The notes: generated from the sequence alone by a model not told the origin. A stretch of DNA of 64,000 nucleotides from Unio delphinus (GCA_029339505.1 JAQISU010000115.1:5918501-5982500), one strand, 5' to 3'. Counted from the first letter of the stretch, positions 46,170 to 58,179 are shown. Made by a program: numbers and translations.

Positions 46170-47785
46170 TTAGTCTATTATCTCGTTTCTTTATATTATT
46201 CTTTATGGGACTATTATCTCGTTTCTTCATATTATTCTTGATTAGTCTATTATCATGTTTCTTTATATTATTCTTGATTAGTCTATTATCACTTTTCTTC
46301 ATATTATTCTTGATTAGTCTATTATCACGTTTCTTCATATTATTCTTGATTAGTTTATTATCATGTTTCTTTATATTATTCTTGATTAGTCTATTATCAC
46401 GTTTCTTTATATTATTCTTGATTAGTCTATTATCACGTTTTTTTATATTATTCTTGATTAGTCTATTATCTCGTTTCTTTATATTATTTTTGATTAGTCT
46501 ATTATCACATTTCTTTATATTATTCTTGATGGGACTATTATCTCGTTTCTTCATATTATTCTTGATTAGTTTATTATCATGTTTCTTTATATTATTCTTG
46601 ATTAGTCTATTATCTCGTTTCTTTATATTATTTTTGATTAGTCTATTATCACATTTCTTTATATTATTCTTGATGGGACTATTATCTCGTTTCTTCATAT
46701 TATTCTTGATTAGTCTATTATCACGTTTCTTCATATTATTCTTGATTAGTTTATTATCATGTTTCTTCATATTATTCTTGAGTAGTCTATTATCACGTTT
46801 CTTCATATTATTCTTGATTAGTTTATTATCACATTTCTTTATATTATTCTTGATGGGTCTATTATCACGTTTCTTCATATTATTCCTTATGGGTCTGTTA
46901 TCACGTTTCTTCATATTATTCTTGATGGGTCTATTATCACGTTTCTTCATATATCTATATTATTCCTTATGGGTCTATTATCACGTTTCTTCATATTATT
47001 CCTTATGGGTCTGTTATCACGTTTCTTCATATTATTCCTGATGGGTCTGTTATCACATTTCTTCATATTATTATTGATGAGTCTGTTATTACGTTTCTTT
47101 TATATTATCATGGATGGGTCTATTATAACGTTTCTTTATATTATTCCTTATGGGTCTATTATCACATTTCTTCATATTATTCCTTTTGGGTCTATTATCA
47201 CGTTTCTTCATATTATTCTTGATGGGTCTATTATCACGTTTCTTCATATATCTATATTATTCCTTATGGGTCTATATTATCATGGATGGGTCTAATATAA
47301 CGTTTCTTTATATTATTCCTTATGGGTCTATTATCACATTTCTTCATATTATTCCTGATGGGTCTATTATCACGTTTCTTCATATTATTCTTGATGGGTC
47401 TATTATCACGTTTCTTCATATATCTATATTATTCCTTATGGGTCTATTATCACGTTTCTTCATATTATTCCCTTATGGGTCTGTTATCACGTTTCTTCAT
47501 ATTATTCCTGATGGGTCTGTTATCACGTTTCTTCATATTATTCCTGATGGGTAATTTATTACGTTTCTTCATATTATTCCTGATGGTCTATTATCACGTT
47601 TCTTTATATTATTCTAGATGGATCTATTATCACGTTTCTTCATATTATTCCTGATGGGTCTATTATCACGTTTTTTCATTGTATTCTTGATGGGGTTATT
47701 ATCACGTTTCTTCATATTATTCTTGATGGGTCTATTATCACGTTTCTTCATATTATTCTAGATGGATCTATTATCTTTAAATTAT

Positions 47786-48785
47786 TCTTGATTGATCGCT
47801 TCGATTGTTGAATATTTCTGTTAGGATTTGCTCTGGTCATTTTTGATGATGTTCTTCTTCATATAATGAAGAATAAATTTTGACTTTTGTAACATCTCAT
47901 GATTTTTATTTTGCATGTGCAAAAGTTTATATTTCTTTGATTCAATTTTTATATTTAGCTCATGGCAAAATTTGTTTTATTTCCTTTCTGCAGCGTTCAG
48001 TTAGTCTCTGCAATGTTACCATCGAGCTCTTCTGTGATGTTCTTTCTTCACTCTTTCGCAAATTTCGTGAGAAACCTTCTGTAATAGAGAACAATTGATC
48101 ACTGAAATTCGGTTTCTGATGGTTCGTTTCATATTTTGTATTTATATTTTTATACATATATTTTAGTTTTTAAATGCAAACATATTTCATTTAAATTCAT
48201 CAAGACAAATTTAATATTTTTTTTTGCATGAAGTTGATTCTTCATTTCTTTCTTGGCCAGTCTTGCTCAGATGACCTTAATGATTTCGTGTCATCAATAT
48301 GTATATCGTCATACGATAACATACCGTTATTTTGTATATTAGACATATGTGTGGTATCTGTTTGTGTTGTTTATTTGAAATAACTAATCTGTGACTGAGG
48401 AATTCCTCCAATGTGAAGAAATTATTTTCATCAAAATTAAGACAACGTCTTTTCAAACTGAATGTAAAGTGTTAAAACTGAGTTTTCATTCGTGATGGCT
48501 GTTGAATAAATAGTTACAAGTAAAGTTTACAACCATGAAAAATTTAAGTTATTAGGTACATCTCGATCTGGAAATGAAAGTTGAAGATGTTGAGCGAATA
48601 CCAAGCCTTCTTACACTAAAACTGAAGTTAGTAAGACCGAAGGGGAGCAAAACTCAACATGAATTCATCTTTACTTTAACATTTTGATATATTTATTTCT
48701 TCGAACTAAATTCCAACTATAGTGAGTGACATCGCCCTGAACTTCATGATCAGCATTAAGAGCGTCCCCCTTTTGTCGCTCAGCT

Positions 48786-48877
<92 letters not shown>

Positions 48878-50117
48878 GGGGGGAGGTAGGGAGGGCTGAA
48901 TTGGTTTATATATAAACTTTAGAGACACGCTAAGCTGTTACATCATTTTAATGAAGAAATATGACTACCAAAATACAAAGTATATAAGTTTACAAAAAGT
49001 TAATTTATCCGCCTGTCCATTTTATACAAAATTCGCAAAATATGTCTTTAAAACTGATTTTCGCCTAAACAACAACTGAAAGCTTTGGCGAGGAAATTGA
49101 ACGATTTAGACAATGGACCATTACAACACACTACGTATGCCAAAAATGTATGGTAGCATTTTTATAAACAAAATCTTAGAAATTTGTAGCAGCCTGAAAA
49201 CTATACATCCAAAATTAAATTCAGTCGCACTCTGGAATACTATAGTGCTGGCAGAAACGAAATCGAGAGTTCTGAAATACGAATCTGATCTAAATACACC
49301 AATTATTGCCAATTAAAGATTTATAAGTTCCGTTGAGAAAAACGAGGAAATCAAAGCCTAAAAAACTGGAAAGGGAAAACTAACAAAGTTTCATAACAAT
49401 TGTCTCAGTCCAGCGGTTTAATGACAGTGATTTGTGTTGGAATAAGAGGAAGTAGAAAGTGATTTGTGTTGGAATAAGAGGAAGCAGAAAATTTAACGAT
49501 ATGAAGGAAGACATTCTCTTTTTCATATATAAGTTGTTGATACACTTCACTTCTCCTCCTTTATCTTATCGAAAAGTGATTTGCAATTGACTTTTGACGA
49601 TACAAATTCAAGCCATTTGAAATCGTATTCAAGTGCATGCACGTTTCAAAGATTACAAATATTTCAGTCCTAACGTTCAATGATATTAATAAGCTACACA
49701 ATTGATGTGAAAACGAAAGTCTCATTTAAACACAAATTTCATTTGTATTGACATATTTTCTTACGAATAATCTTTTGATTTCTTATTAATTATTCAATCA
49801 CGAGTACTAAAATATATATTACCAGCCTTTTCACAATTAACAAAATTATTTGTAAGCTATGTAGGGGAGGAGCAACAACAACCAGGTACAACTAACTAAT
49901 CGGTCTAACGGCAGCCCAGGAAAGGATTGCATACTTGTGTGTGTTAGTGCGGATACAAATTAGTGATAATTACATTTACGACTAGCCGAAAATATAACTT
50001 AAAAGTATACGTTATTACATAGTATTTTTTCTGAATATATAACGGAATAACCTCTGTATTTCTCAAACAAACATCGACCATTGGTCAGTATTTGTATATA
50101 TGTTGAATCAACACATT
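47786..50117. other. Intergenic stretch between satellite and MPEG1
   Basis: Holds a (GA)n microsatellite and a short duplicated phrase (AAGTGATTTGTGTTGGAATAAGAGGAAG, the first 20 bases being the clear match, twice near 49427 and 49457). No gene is supported. It includes the 3' flank of MPEG1; no clean polyadenylation signal was identified. Confidence 0.5.
48788..48873. repeat. (GA)n microsatellite
   Basis: About 86 bp of pure GA. The minus-strand open frame it creates (poly Ser-Leu) is not a gene. Confidence 0.97.
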
Positions 50118-51827
50118 TCAACATTTAGTTTCCACTGAAGTTAGGATTGATCTGTTTTCAAATAGGGACGTATTTTCGTCACTTATTTGCTGGTACAGAC
50201 TTGCTCGCTGCTTGGACCTGAACTTTTTACAGCCTATTACAATAACAGTAGCCACAAACACGCAGCACAGAGTGGCCGAAACTGATACAATAACAATAGT
50301 AAAGCTGTTCACATCTCGATTAGAAACATCTCTGTCACCATTTGAGTTTTGCATGTTGGGATCTTCTGAAACCTCAGTCGTATTCAACGTCCACATGCTT
50401 CCGTTCATACCCTGCCACGTGCTTCCATCAGCCGATATAATTATCTGCCCGTCCCTCGTCAGCTCATGTGGGGAGGTCATAAAAGGTGGTCGCTGGATCT
50501 TCGGAAGACCCAAAGACGATAGGGAACCAGTTTTGGCACAATAGTTGATCTCACAACCGTTATACACAAGCGCCAGATGCTGACTGTATCCATCTGGACA
50601 TTCCCGTGGCCAGGTTTTCTCGCCTGATTGTCTCATGAAACTCGCCAAGGAAAGCATGCCGTTTGATTTTTGGAGACCGTTTGGTCCTCTCTCATTTATT
50701 ACCAGCGGATTTCCAGATTTACAACTGTAGAAGCCGGCAAATGGAATGGAAAATCGGTATCCTAATTCGTAGTCATCGCTTACGCAGACAGTAAGGTCAG
50801 TAAGAAGACGGAGAGGGTAGAACTTCGATGGACAGCTTCTAGCCTGGGTCACAAGGTTAATAGTATTTTCAGTAAATACCCCTCCAAACAGAAACCCAGA
50901 TTGCTGATGCACTTCTCCTTCAGCCGCACACCAATTTGCCTGATAGCGAATGCTGTCACAACAGGTATAGCGATACCAATGCCAAAACAGCCAACATGTA
51001 TGACACACAGTCTCTAAGAAATCTGACAAAAAGACGGATTTGTAGCCAGGCGGACAAGTGTAATCACCCGTGATAGGGTTTTTCTGGCTCCACTTTGACA
51101 AGCGATTCTTGCCTGGTTCTGAACATGTTTGGTATACGCCTCCAAACGTGTAATTGGTGAGAGATTGTTGACAGGAATTATCGTCCACATTGGCCTGGAA
51201 ATTGAACTTGGGCGAATCCATATCAGTACAGCCACGGTAAGTATTATGCTCATAATATAACTTTACAGCTTCCTCCACGTGACTATATATCTCGAATACT
51301 GTGGGTTCGTCAATATCAGGTAGGACTTCAGGGGTGATGACGTAATATATAGGGTCTCCAGATCGATCCATCGCTACTAAGTTATCATCTAGCCCTTCGC
51401 TCCAGGTATTAGCTGAGTAGTTGTTGGGTGTAAAAACGGGTCCTCCAAACGTATGGATTATGGAGTGAGTTCTGCTTTTCAAATACTGGTCTGTCATAGT
51501 TTGAGTGGATGCTTGTTTGTAGCTGACATCAAATTTGAAGATACCAAAAAATGAGGCACTTGCCGATGCAAGAATACTAGTTTTCTCTGAAGAATATTGA
51601 CTGACAAACGTGGACTGGATATGGTCCAATTGTACTAATGCAGCCCCCACATCTACACTCCGGATAATATGAGTTCCAAACTCTCGAACCAACAGCTGGC
51701 TCTCGTAGCGTGCCATGGTTGTTCGGTTCAACTGCACATGTGCTCCTATCCGCTCGAGTCTTGCACGGAAGGCTGGGTGCAGTGGTGTGTCTGGTTGGGA
51801 TTGAGCCGTGTACCGTATGTATCTTGC
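50118..51827 (-). CDS. MPEG1: MPEG1/perforin-2 homologue, exon 2 (residues 161-729)
   Basis: Exon 2 begins after the acceptor TTTTTTCAG (intron end at 51828) in phase 0 and ends with TGA at 50120-50118. With exon 1 the protein has 729 residues, close to the ~716 of human MPEG1. MPEG1 is a type I membrane pore-forming protein of phagocytes that attacks bacteria in endolysosomes. Seen here: the rest of the MACPF domain with the signature region Y201...EFGTHI (209-214); a cysteine-rich P2-type region (about 358-590); a single transmembrane helix (about 669-691); and a basic cytoplasmic tail with the tyrosine sorting signal YQQI (705-708). The MACPF signature has eight rather than six residues between Tyr and Phe-Gly-Thr-His. 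No breaks are seen. Confidence 0.96.
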   Translation of the reverse strand, partial: ARYIRYTAQSQPDTPLHPAFRARLERIGAHVQLNRTTMARYESQLLVREFGTHIIRSVDVGAALVQLDHIQSTFVSQYSSEKTSILASASASFFGIFKFDVSYKQASTQTMTDQYLKSRTHSIIHTFGGPVFTPNNYSANTWSEGLDDNLVAMDRSGDPIYYVITPEVLPDIDEPTVFEIYSHVEEAVKLYYEHNTYRGCTDMDSPKFNFQANVDDNSCQQSLTNYTFGGVYQTCSEPGKNRLSKWSQKNPITGDYTCPPGYKSVFLSDFLETVCHTCWLFWHWYRYTCCDSIRYQANWCAAEGEVHQQSGFLFGGVFTENTINLVTQARSCPSKFYPLRLLTDLTVCVSDDYELGYRFSIPFAGFYSCKSGNPLVINERGPNGLQKSNGMLSLASFMRQSGEKTWPRECPDGYSQHLALVYNGCEINYCAKTGSLSSLGLPKIQRPPFMTSPHELTRDGQIIISADGSTWQGMNGSMWTLNTTEVSEDPNMQNSNGDRDVSNRDVNSFTIVIVSVSATLCCVFVATVIVIGCKKFRSKQRASLYQQISDENTSLFENRSILTSVETKC

Positions 51828-51998
51828 CTGAAAAAAGAACATTAAATTTAGAAATTAAAACTCTGTCTTGTTACATTTGAGTCATAAAGAAAGAAACACA
51901 CACACACACACACACATCAGAAAAATATCCATACTTTATTCTAATATTTTAATTAAGCATGGATATTTATCTGTTTTGATACAGTAACGAATTTTCTA

Positions 51999-52063
51999 GG
52001 CATTATCCTGCACATAAATACACACACACAGAGACAGACAGACAGACAGACAGACAGATAGAC

Positions 52064-52117
<54 letters not shown>

Positions 52118-52143
52118 TAGTGAGCAATAGCTTTCGCATTTAA
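51999..52143. repeat. Compound microsatellite (CA)n(GACA)n(GATA)n with conserved flanks, copy 1
   Basis: GGCATTATCCTGCACA on the left and TAGTAGTGAGCAA...TTTCGCATTTA on the right surround CA, GACA and GATA runs. The same flanks and the same order of repeats recur at 53842-54075, so this is a duplicated or mobile unit, not an isolated microsatellite. Confidence 0.85.
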
Positions 52144-53079
52144 TTATATATATAATTTTTTTCCGGTGGAAAGATTGTAAAAAAGAAAAAAGAACTTAAA
52201 GTTTTAAGCGTCAAATCCAAACATAACCCAAGAATAACCACGAATTAAATTACAAAAGTCTTAGCAATGAAATATACTGAAATATTCAAGTTCAAGTTTT
52301 GTTGGAAAATTGAAGATGGAAGACGATGACGTTTGTTGAAGCCCGTTTAGTGTTTATCTATAGTTCCTTGTAGAATCACAAGATTTAATACTCCGGTGCT
52401 GGAAATCAGAATAAGATTTTGATAAACGGTCTCTGTCCAGGATTTACGTATGAGCACATCAAATATTTCCAGAGATAAAAATTAATCCTTTAAAATCCAA
52501 ATAAATTGAAGAAATGTTAACAATGATTCAAAACCTTGCTACAACAAAAGAAAAGGACTTTACGTCACTTGTATAAAAAAAAGAATAATTCCACCATATT
52601 TAAAAAAAAAACATCTCTAGTGAATAAATTTACATTACAATAGCATGTAACAAATATATATTCTGTATACCCCTTTATACACACACATCTTTTATTGTAT
52701 TTAGTTTCATTGATAATATGGGGCAATAAATGTTTTCGAAAAATAAAACATGGATGCGAAATTTGTAAAATGCTTAAAATTTAATACAACTAGAGAAACA
52801 CGAATGATACTGACATATTTTGTTTTGAGACATTGATATTATTTTCGCTGTGTCAAATAATATTTGTACATTATTTGATATTTGTTATACGAAACAAAGA
52901 CTCGTTTACATTCAAGACAGAGTCTATTGAAACATAGGTTTGAAACATTTACTTGGTTATATTGATTTTGTAACCGAATAGAAAAATGCAGTGACATAGC
53001 TAATTTAGGACGATTACCGACAACTTCCATAATTATCCTTTCAAAGAAACACTAGATAAATAATTTCCTCATTGCTAAA

Positions 53080-53471
53080 ATGGATTTATCACGTGGTTAA
53101 GGAATACATATGGATTTATCACGTGGTTAAGGAATACATATGGATTTATCACGTGGTTAAGGAATACATATGGATTTATCAAGTGGTAAAGGAATACATA
53201 TGGATTTATCACGTGGTTAAGGACTACATATGGATTTATCACGTGGTTAAGGAATACATATGGATTTATCACGTGGTTAAGGACTACATATGGATTCATC
53301 ACGTGGTTAAGGACTACATATGGATTTATCACGTGGTTAAGGACTACATATGGATTTATCACGTGGTTAAGGACTACATATGGATTTATCACGTGGTTAA
53401 GGACTACATATGGATTTATCACGTGGTTAAGGAATACATATGGATTTATCGCGTGGTTAAGGAATACCTAT
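53080..53471. repeat. 30-bp minisatellite with regularly spaced E-boxes in MPEG1 intron 1
   Basis: Thirteen exact 30-bp units (TGGATTTATCACGTGGTTAA then GGAATACATA or GGACTACATA). Eleven contain CACGTG; the unit at 53171 has CAAGTG and the last (53441) has GCGTGG. The CATATG that spans each unit junction is a second E-box-type hexamer. No indels occur. The open frames on both strands follow from the 30-bp period and are not called. A role as a transcription-factor-binding cluster is inference. Confidence 0.95.
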
Positions 53472-53841
53472 GGAATTGGTACATGCAGCATATTCACAAA
53501 GGTTTAGTAACTGTAGAAAAGAAACAGGACAGCTCCATGTGGAATTGCAAGGGAAAAATGGCATTTATTTGATCAACACAAACCATATTAGTTGAAGAAT
53601 TCAAGCATTACGTCCATAGTGACGTCAAGAATTATCCTGATAGCAAAAGTAGAAACTTTGGAAGATTCTGCTGGTATAGCTGAGAAATATTCCTTGACTC
53701 ACAAAAGTTATATTTGTCAATATGTCTTCCTCTTTGCAATTTTGCTTGGTAAAAGAAAACTCCGCCTTAGAAATCAAACTTCTGATAAGACTGATAATAA
53801 ATCTTTATCTCTTCCAACATTCGCTTATATCAAGAAAAAGG

Positions 53842-54075
<234 letters not shown>

Positions 54076-54102
54076 AAGTGAATATTATCAACTCTAGCAC
54101 AC

Positions 54103-54103
54103 A

Positions 54104-54184
<81 letters not shown>
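54103..54184. repeat. (TC)n microsatellite beside the MPEG1 exon 1 donor
   Basis: About 80 bp of pure TC (GA on the coding strand), ending roughly 10 bp from the donor site of exon 1. Reading through the donor would give a long Arg-Glu run, a translation artefact. Confidence 0.97.
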
Positions 54185-54190
<6 letters not shown>

Positions 54191-54194
54191 CCAC

Positions 54195-54674
54195 CTGTAT
54201 TCTAACAGTACTTGTTTTATCCATATATTGGTGTGTTTTGATACTTTCATGCTCATAGGAGAAGTGACCACTAATCTTAGCTACTAGTAGATTGACCCCA
54301 AAGTCGATATTGATAGACCTGGACTGCGTTGACGTATAGCTTTTCCAATGATCGAATAACTCCGCAAAGATTTCCACTTCACTGCTTTTAACTGGAATAA
54401 TCATGACGCCGTCAGGTACGAGATATTTTCCGTCATCTGTAAGCTTGCACTGGGTGTAGTTAGTGTTTAACACGCGTCCCATCTCTTTGTTCATGAGGTT
54501 ATCCCATCCTCCCCCTGGAAGAGTCTCAAACCGGAGAATCGGTTTGTCTGTGGGTCGTATACAAAGCCTTGGGTCTCCGGGGTTTGCAACAGATTCATAA
54601 TATTTGTCTTGATTATCTTTGCACGTGCACGTGTGCAACGTTACAAAAGTGATAATGACAAAATATATCCACAT
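54195..54674 (-). CDS. MPEG1: MPEG1/perforin-2 homologue, exon 1 (residues 1-160)
   Basis: The ATG at 54674-54672 starts a signal peptide (about residues 1-18, MWIYFVIITFVTLHTCTC). The mature N-terminus includes LETLPGGGWDNL-type sequence (GGGWDNL, 54-60), a hallmark of MPEG1 proteins, a potential N-glycosylation site at N72 (NYT), and the first part of the MACPF fold (FGVNLLVAKISGHFSYE, 125-141). The exon ends after codon 160 (RIQ) at AATACAG|GTGGGT, phase 0, and joins ARYIRYTAQS of exon 2. The start is supported by the signal peptide and by the protein length. The open frame that continues past 54195 into GA, GATA and CA repeats is intron. Confidence 0.95.
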
Positions 54675-54813
54675 TCTAAAAAGAATAGAAAGCTAACGTT
54701 TCAAATAAAAATTGGCCAGTATGAGGAAGAAAAAGTATCACAGTCAACGGGTGATACTACGCTTTTTAAAACCGTTACCTAGATTAATAGTTTTTAATTA
54801 TCTTCCTGTCGGA

Positions 54814-54821
54814 TCACGTGA
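54814..54821. promoter_or_regulatory. Palindromic E-box TCACGTGA upstream of MPEG1
   Basis: TCACGTGA lies about 140 bp upstream of the MPEG1 start codon. It is the kind of site bound by MiT/TFE, USF and related bHLH-zip factors. The 8-mer ATCACGTG is shared with the intron-1 minisatellite. A TTTTAAAA stretch near 54768 on the minus strand could serve as a TATA-like element. Function is inferred from position only. Confidence 0.4.
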
Positions 54822-55960
54822 TATTAAGTCAAATATTTCAAGTAGTTATGGTGATATATGGGGATACTTGGAATAAATTATTACTTGAATACTGTAAGCA
54901 TACATGTAAATTTAACATTATGGGGCACAATAGAGAAGTATGGAAATTTTAAACTTAGTGTGACAGTTTGGGTTTATATAGGAATCTAACATTGCATACA
55001 CCACAACAACACTCTATACGAATTCAACAAGCCCATACGATGTGGAATTTATGAATTTTCAAACAGTGTGAGCCATAAACCTAATAACATAAAGTACTCA
55101 TACTGGTTGATCAATACTTATTGTGACTGAACAGCAGTTAATCTGACTGACTACGATCAAACTTGACTGGCTAATACCTATTATAAATTATCAATATCTA
55201 CGGGGTCTGACCAATACCTATTGTGAGTGACGAATATTTATAGTAACCCACCGTACTAGTTATCAAGGAACAATAACGATTCAGACTTGTAGACTATGTA
55301 GACTTTTCGAAATTGAGCCTTAATATTACATTCTCGTTGTTCCTGGAGTGTCCCAAGTCTAAGATGGCAGCCGTAACGTTCATTGCCAATATTGCCAGTG
55401 CCATGTTTGTAGCCAGAGCTTCAAACTATACTGATCACCCTGTTATTTAAAATGAAAAAAATCCTAGATATCAATTGAATAGGCTACTAAACTGTTAATA
55501 ATCGACTCTCGATACAGAAGATACTGAAGATATAAAAGACATACAATATATAATATTCGATTTTTTTAAAATAAAAAACATTGTTTTGGCACTGGTATTT
55601 TATATCTTAGTATTGTGTATTTCAATGAATTAATATATGTGAGTTCCTGAATCAATCGACTAATATAAATAACAACATTTTTGACATATTTGGTTTGAGT
55701 AATAGGCATTTTCTTCATCGTTTTAAACACTATTTGTGACATCATTTGAATTTAAGAAAGAGGACACATTTAAGTGTATAGCATCTGAATATCAAAAGGT
55801 AATCCAGGAGTTGGCTAATCTGTTCAGTAATCCAGGAGTTGGCTAATCCGCTCTTGTTTTCCTCAGTCAACATGAGCTGATTAATTAATACTAAGTCCTG
55901 TATGCTTTTCCAGGTATTTGGCTATACCACATTTTCATCTATAAAAACCCTAACATAATT
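54822..55960. other. MPEG1 upstream flank, no gene seen
   Basis: A tandem phrase GGTAATCCAGGAGTTGGCTA / AGTAATCCAGGAGTTGGCTA at about 55799-55850 and scattered ACCAATACCTATT phrases near 55110-55240 are the only repeats noticed. Confidence 0.5.
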
Positions 55961-55964
55961 ATTA

Positions 55965-57240
55965 AACTGCATATGTTTCCGTGGTTTAACTATCGATTAA
56001 AAATAACGGGAAGCTATCTAGCTAAAGTGTTGTTAGTTTATTTAAGGCGGTCACCGTATCATGATAGTTTCAGGTAGATAGGCGACTGCAGATTAAAAAC
56101 TTATGCCACTTAGCGGATATTGCCGTACACAAGCTATTACAACCTCTCAAAAAAGCTCATACGTTATTTTGAATCTAGTCACTCTCGACAGACTCATACC
56201 GTTAGAAAATATAATGTCCAAATGAACACACCACACAGTAAACATGCGGTTAACGGATCGACGTATGTTTGTTTTCATTAGTAATTCGTGCTAAGATAAA
56301 AACCTTTTCAAGTAGATGGCGAAGAAACCTTGTCACTAGCGTGTATAAATTACATTATAAATTTTGTTAAACGGTTTTTGAACAAATTCTTATTTGAAAT
56401 AGTTTAGCTGCATGCTAATTACATAATTACATAATTTTGTCAAGTGCAGCACAAACAACGGCAGCTCTGTCAAAGCTAAGACCTATCTGAAGAGACAAGA
56501 ATATATGTCTGAAAACTGAAATCAGCCCATTGAGAGCACTAGTCATCTCTGTCTTTTGTATTCATGCGAGGCCTGGACCCTGACAGCAGAATTACAATGA
56601 AGAATCCAGGCACTTGAAATGAGATGCTACTGAACCATCACTGGCATTTTTTACATGGACCACATCACAAATTAAGAAATGCAAACACCATCAGGCACAA
56701 AGTAGGTCATTATGAAGACCTCCTCAACACTGTCAAAAAGAGAAAGCTGAAATGGTATGGCCATGTCAATAGAGCCAACAGTCTATCCACAACAGTACTG
56801 CAGGGTAGTGTCCAAGGTAGTAGAAGAAGAGGTAAACAGAGAAAAAAGTGGACAGAAAACATCACAGAATGGACCAGGAAAAGTTTTGCTGAGACACAGG
56901 CATTGGCATATTGATCGAGACAAGTGGAAGGAACTGGTCAGATGTTCAGCAGCACAGTGCCTTAGCGACAACACTAGGTCAAGAGAGTGATGATGATGAT
57001 GAATGACATACAATGTTTTCCTGATAAACAGGCTTTATTGCTTATTAATGCTATTCTCTAGCATAATTTATATGTTTCCATGGATTAACGACGATCTTAA
57101 ACTGAAAGCTATCTAGCGTTTCTACGAAACGGTGGGTTTATTTACTATGACCATCGTATTTTTAAAGTTGAAGGAAGATCTAATCAGCAAATTAAAATAA
57201 TTCTTATTTTGCCATATACCTGACATTGCCATTCATAGCA
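55965..57240. repeat. ~533-bp repeat, locus 1 (two units, split by an RTE fragment)
   Basis: The markers ATATGTTTCC(G/A)TGG, AAGCTATCTAGC, (G/T)TTTATT(T), GATTAAAAACTTA and GACATTGCC occur from 55971 and again from 57070. The same markers occur twice in locus 2 (61620-62345). The offset is 1099 bp here but 533 bp in locus 2; the difference equals the length of the inserted RTE fragment. Confidence 0.75.
56440..57003 (+). pseudogene. RTE-type LINE, 3'-terminal fragment
   Basis: The C-terminal region of the RTE-type polyprotein is readable with several stops and shifts: LYSCEAWTLTAELQ, RIQALEMRCYR, HYEDLLNTVKKRKLKWYGHVNRA, QGSVQGSRRRGKQRKKWTENITEWT, then DRDKWKELVR. It ends in GATGATGATGATGAATGA, the short TGA-rich tail typical of RTE elements. 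These C-terminal motifs are common in RTE/Proto-type elements of invertebrates. Dead 5'-truncated copy. Confidence 0.9.
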
Positions 57241-57280
57241 TTTGTAAAGATATACTCGGGTTTCGTTTTTATACGTACAA

Positions 57281-57327
<47 letters not shown>
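57281..57327. repeat. (TA)n microsatellite
   Basis: About 46 bp of pure TA. Confidence 0.95.
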
Positions 57328-57328
<1 letters not shown>

Positions 57329-57329
57329 G

Positions 57330-57925
57330 AATAGTGTTGCTGGTCGAGTAGCAGGTGATCGAGCATTGCTGACCGAGATTGCTGGGCGCTGATTGCTTGA
57401 TTAACTAACCTGGAATACTGACGGCTTGATTGACCAGTGAGACTGGTAGCCGAGTGTGCTGATGACGGAGTGTATAACCCCATACAGGTAATCCTTTAGC
57501 CGTGGACTACTTTTGGGGTTCGTAAAAATCCAGTCTGTTTATGGGACTATAGAGATAATTTGTATATCTGTTCCAATTTCTTTACATAGTTATATTTTTT
57601 GAAAGTTTTAATGGAGCACTGCAATTGTTTCATTATTCTTATATGATCTTATTGTGTGTTTAAGATGCTCTTGACAAGACAGTGAGGTTAAGTAGACATA
57701 TAATAACTTTATTCTTTGTACTCATTTCATGTTTTTGTTGCCTTCTGACAAGGAAAATACGGTGTGTTGAAATATAGTAAGTACGTAATTTTGCATAATA
57801 CTGCACTTTACGTTGGCCATATCAGATTTTTGAAATGTCATCAATGAAATAACTTGTGGAAGTGGGGAAGCCGTTTGGCTATAAGTTTTGTTTGTTAAAA
57901 GCAGGCTAGGGAAAGGAATCATAGG
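57330..57925. other. Stretch with no recognised feature
   Basis: Between the TA run and the gag remnant. It could contain the 5' leader of the retroelement that supplied the gag, but no LTR or primer-binding site was recognised. Confidence 0.4.
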
Positions 57926-58179
57926 AAGTAGAAAGGGAAGCCAAGAGGGAGCTGATAGAACAAAAAAAGCAGGCCGAGAGGGAGAAGATAAAATTAGAAA
58001 CGAATGCCGAAAGGGAGAAATTAGAGATAGAAAGGGAAGCCGAAGAAAGAAGAATGACATTCAAAAAGAAGGTAGAATTAGGAAAGCATAGTAAAATGGA
58101 AAGAATAGAATGGGAAAGGGAAGTAAAAAGGGAGAAGATATAATTAGAGAAGGGCAAGGTAGAACTGCTAATAGAAGTA

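Larger units (their letters stand above)
36106..47785. repeat. Large satellite array, 36-bp monomer, about 324 copies
   Basis: The monomer is ATTAGTCTATTATCACGTTT then CTTTATATTATTCTTG, tandemly repeated with very few indels from 36106 to about 46900, then decaying with 33- to 41-bp units and a longer insertion (CATATATCTATATTATTCC) to 47785. Common variants are T for A in ATCACG, T for C in TATTCTTG, GTGTATT or GGGTATT for GTCTATT, and ATGGGACTATT for ATTAGTCTATT. Because 36 is a multiple of 3 and several frames lack stops, frames of 1804 codons (minus) and 2354 codons (plus) result. They consist only of 12-residue repeats (KKRDNRLIKNNI on minus, LLSRFFILFLIS on plus) with no flanking domain. 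I read this as satellite DNA. Confidence 0.97.

Noticed and set aside
36106..47785. CRISPR-like regular repeat array
   Set aside because: Monomers are directly adjacent with no unique spacers, and the context is eukaryotic.
48671..48928. Low-complexity Leu-Ser protein
   Set aside because: Translation of a (GA)n microsatellite.
53072..53572. 166-codon repeat protein frame in the 30-bp array
   Set aside because: Lies in the MPEG1 intron, is open on both strands because 30 is a multiple of 3, and lacks any domain.
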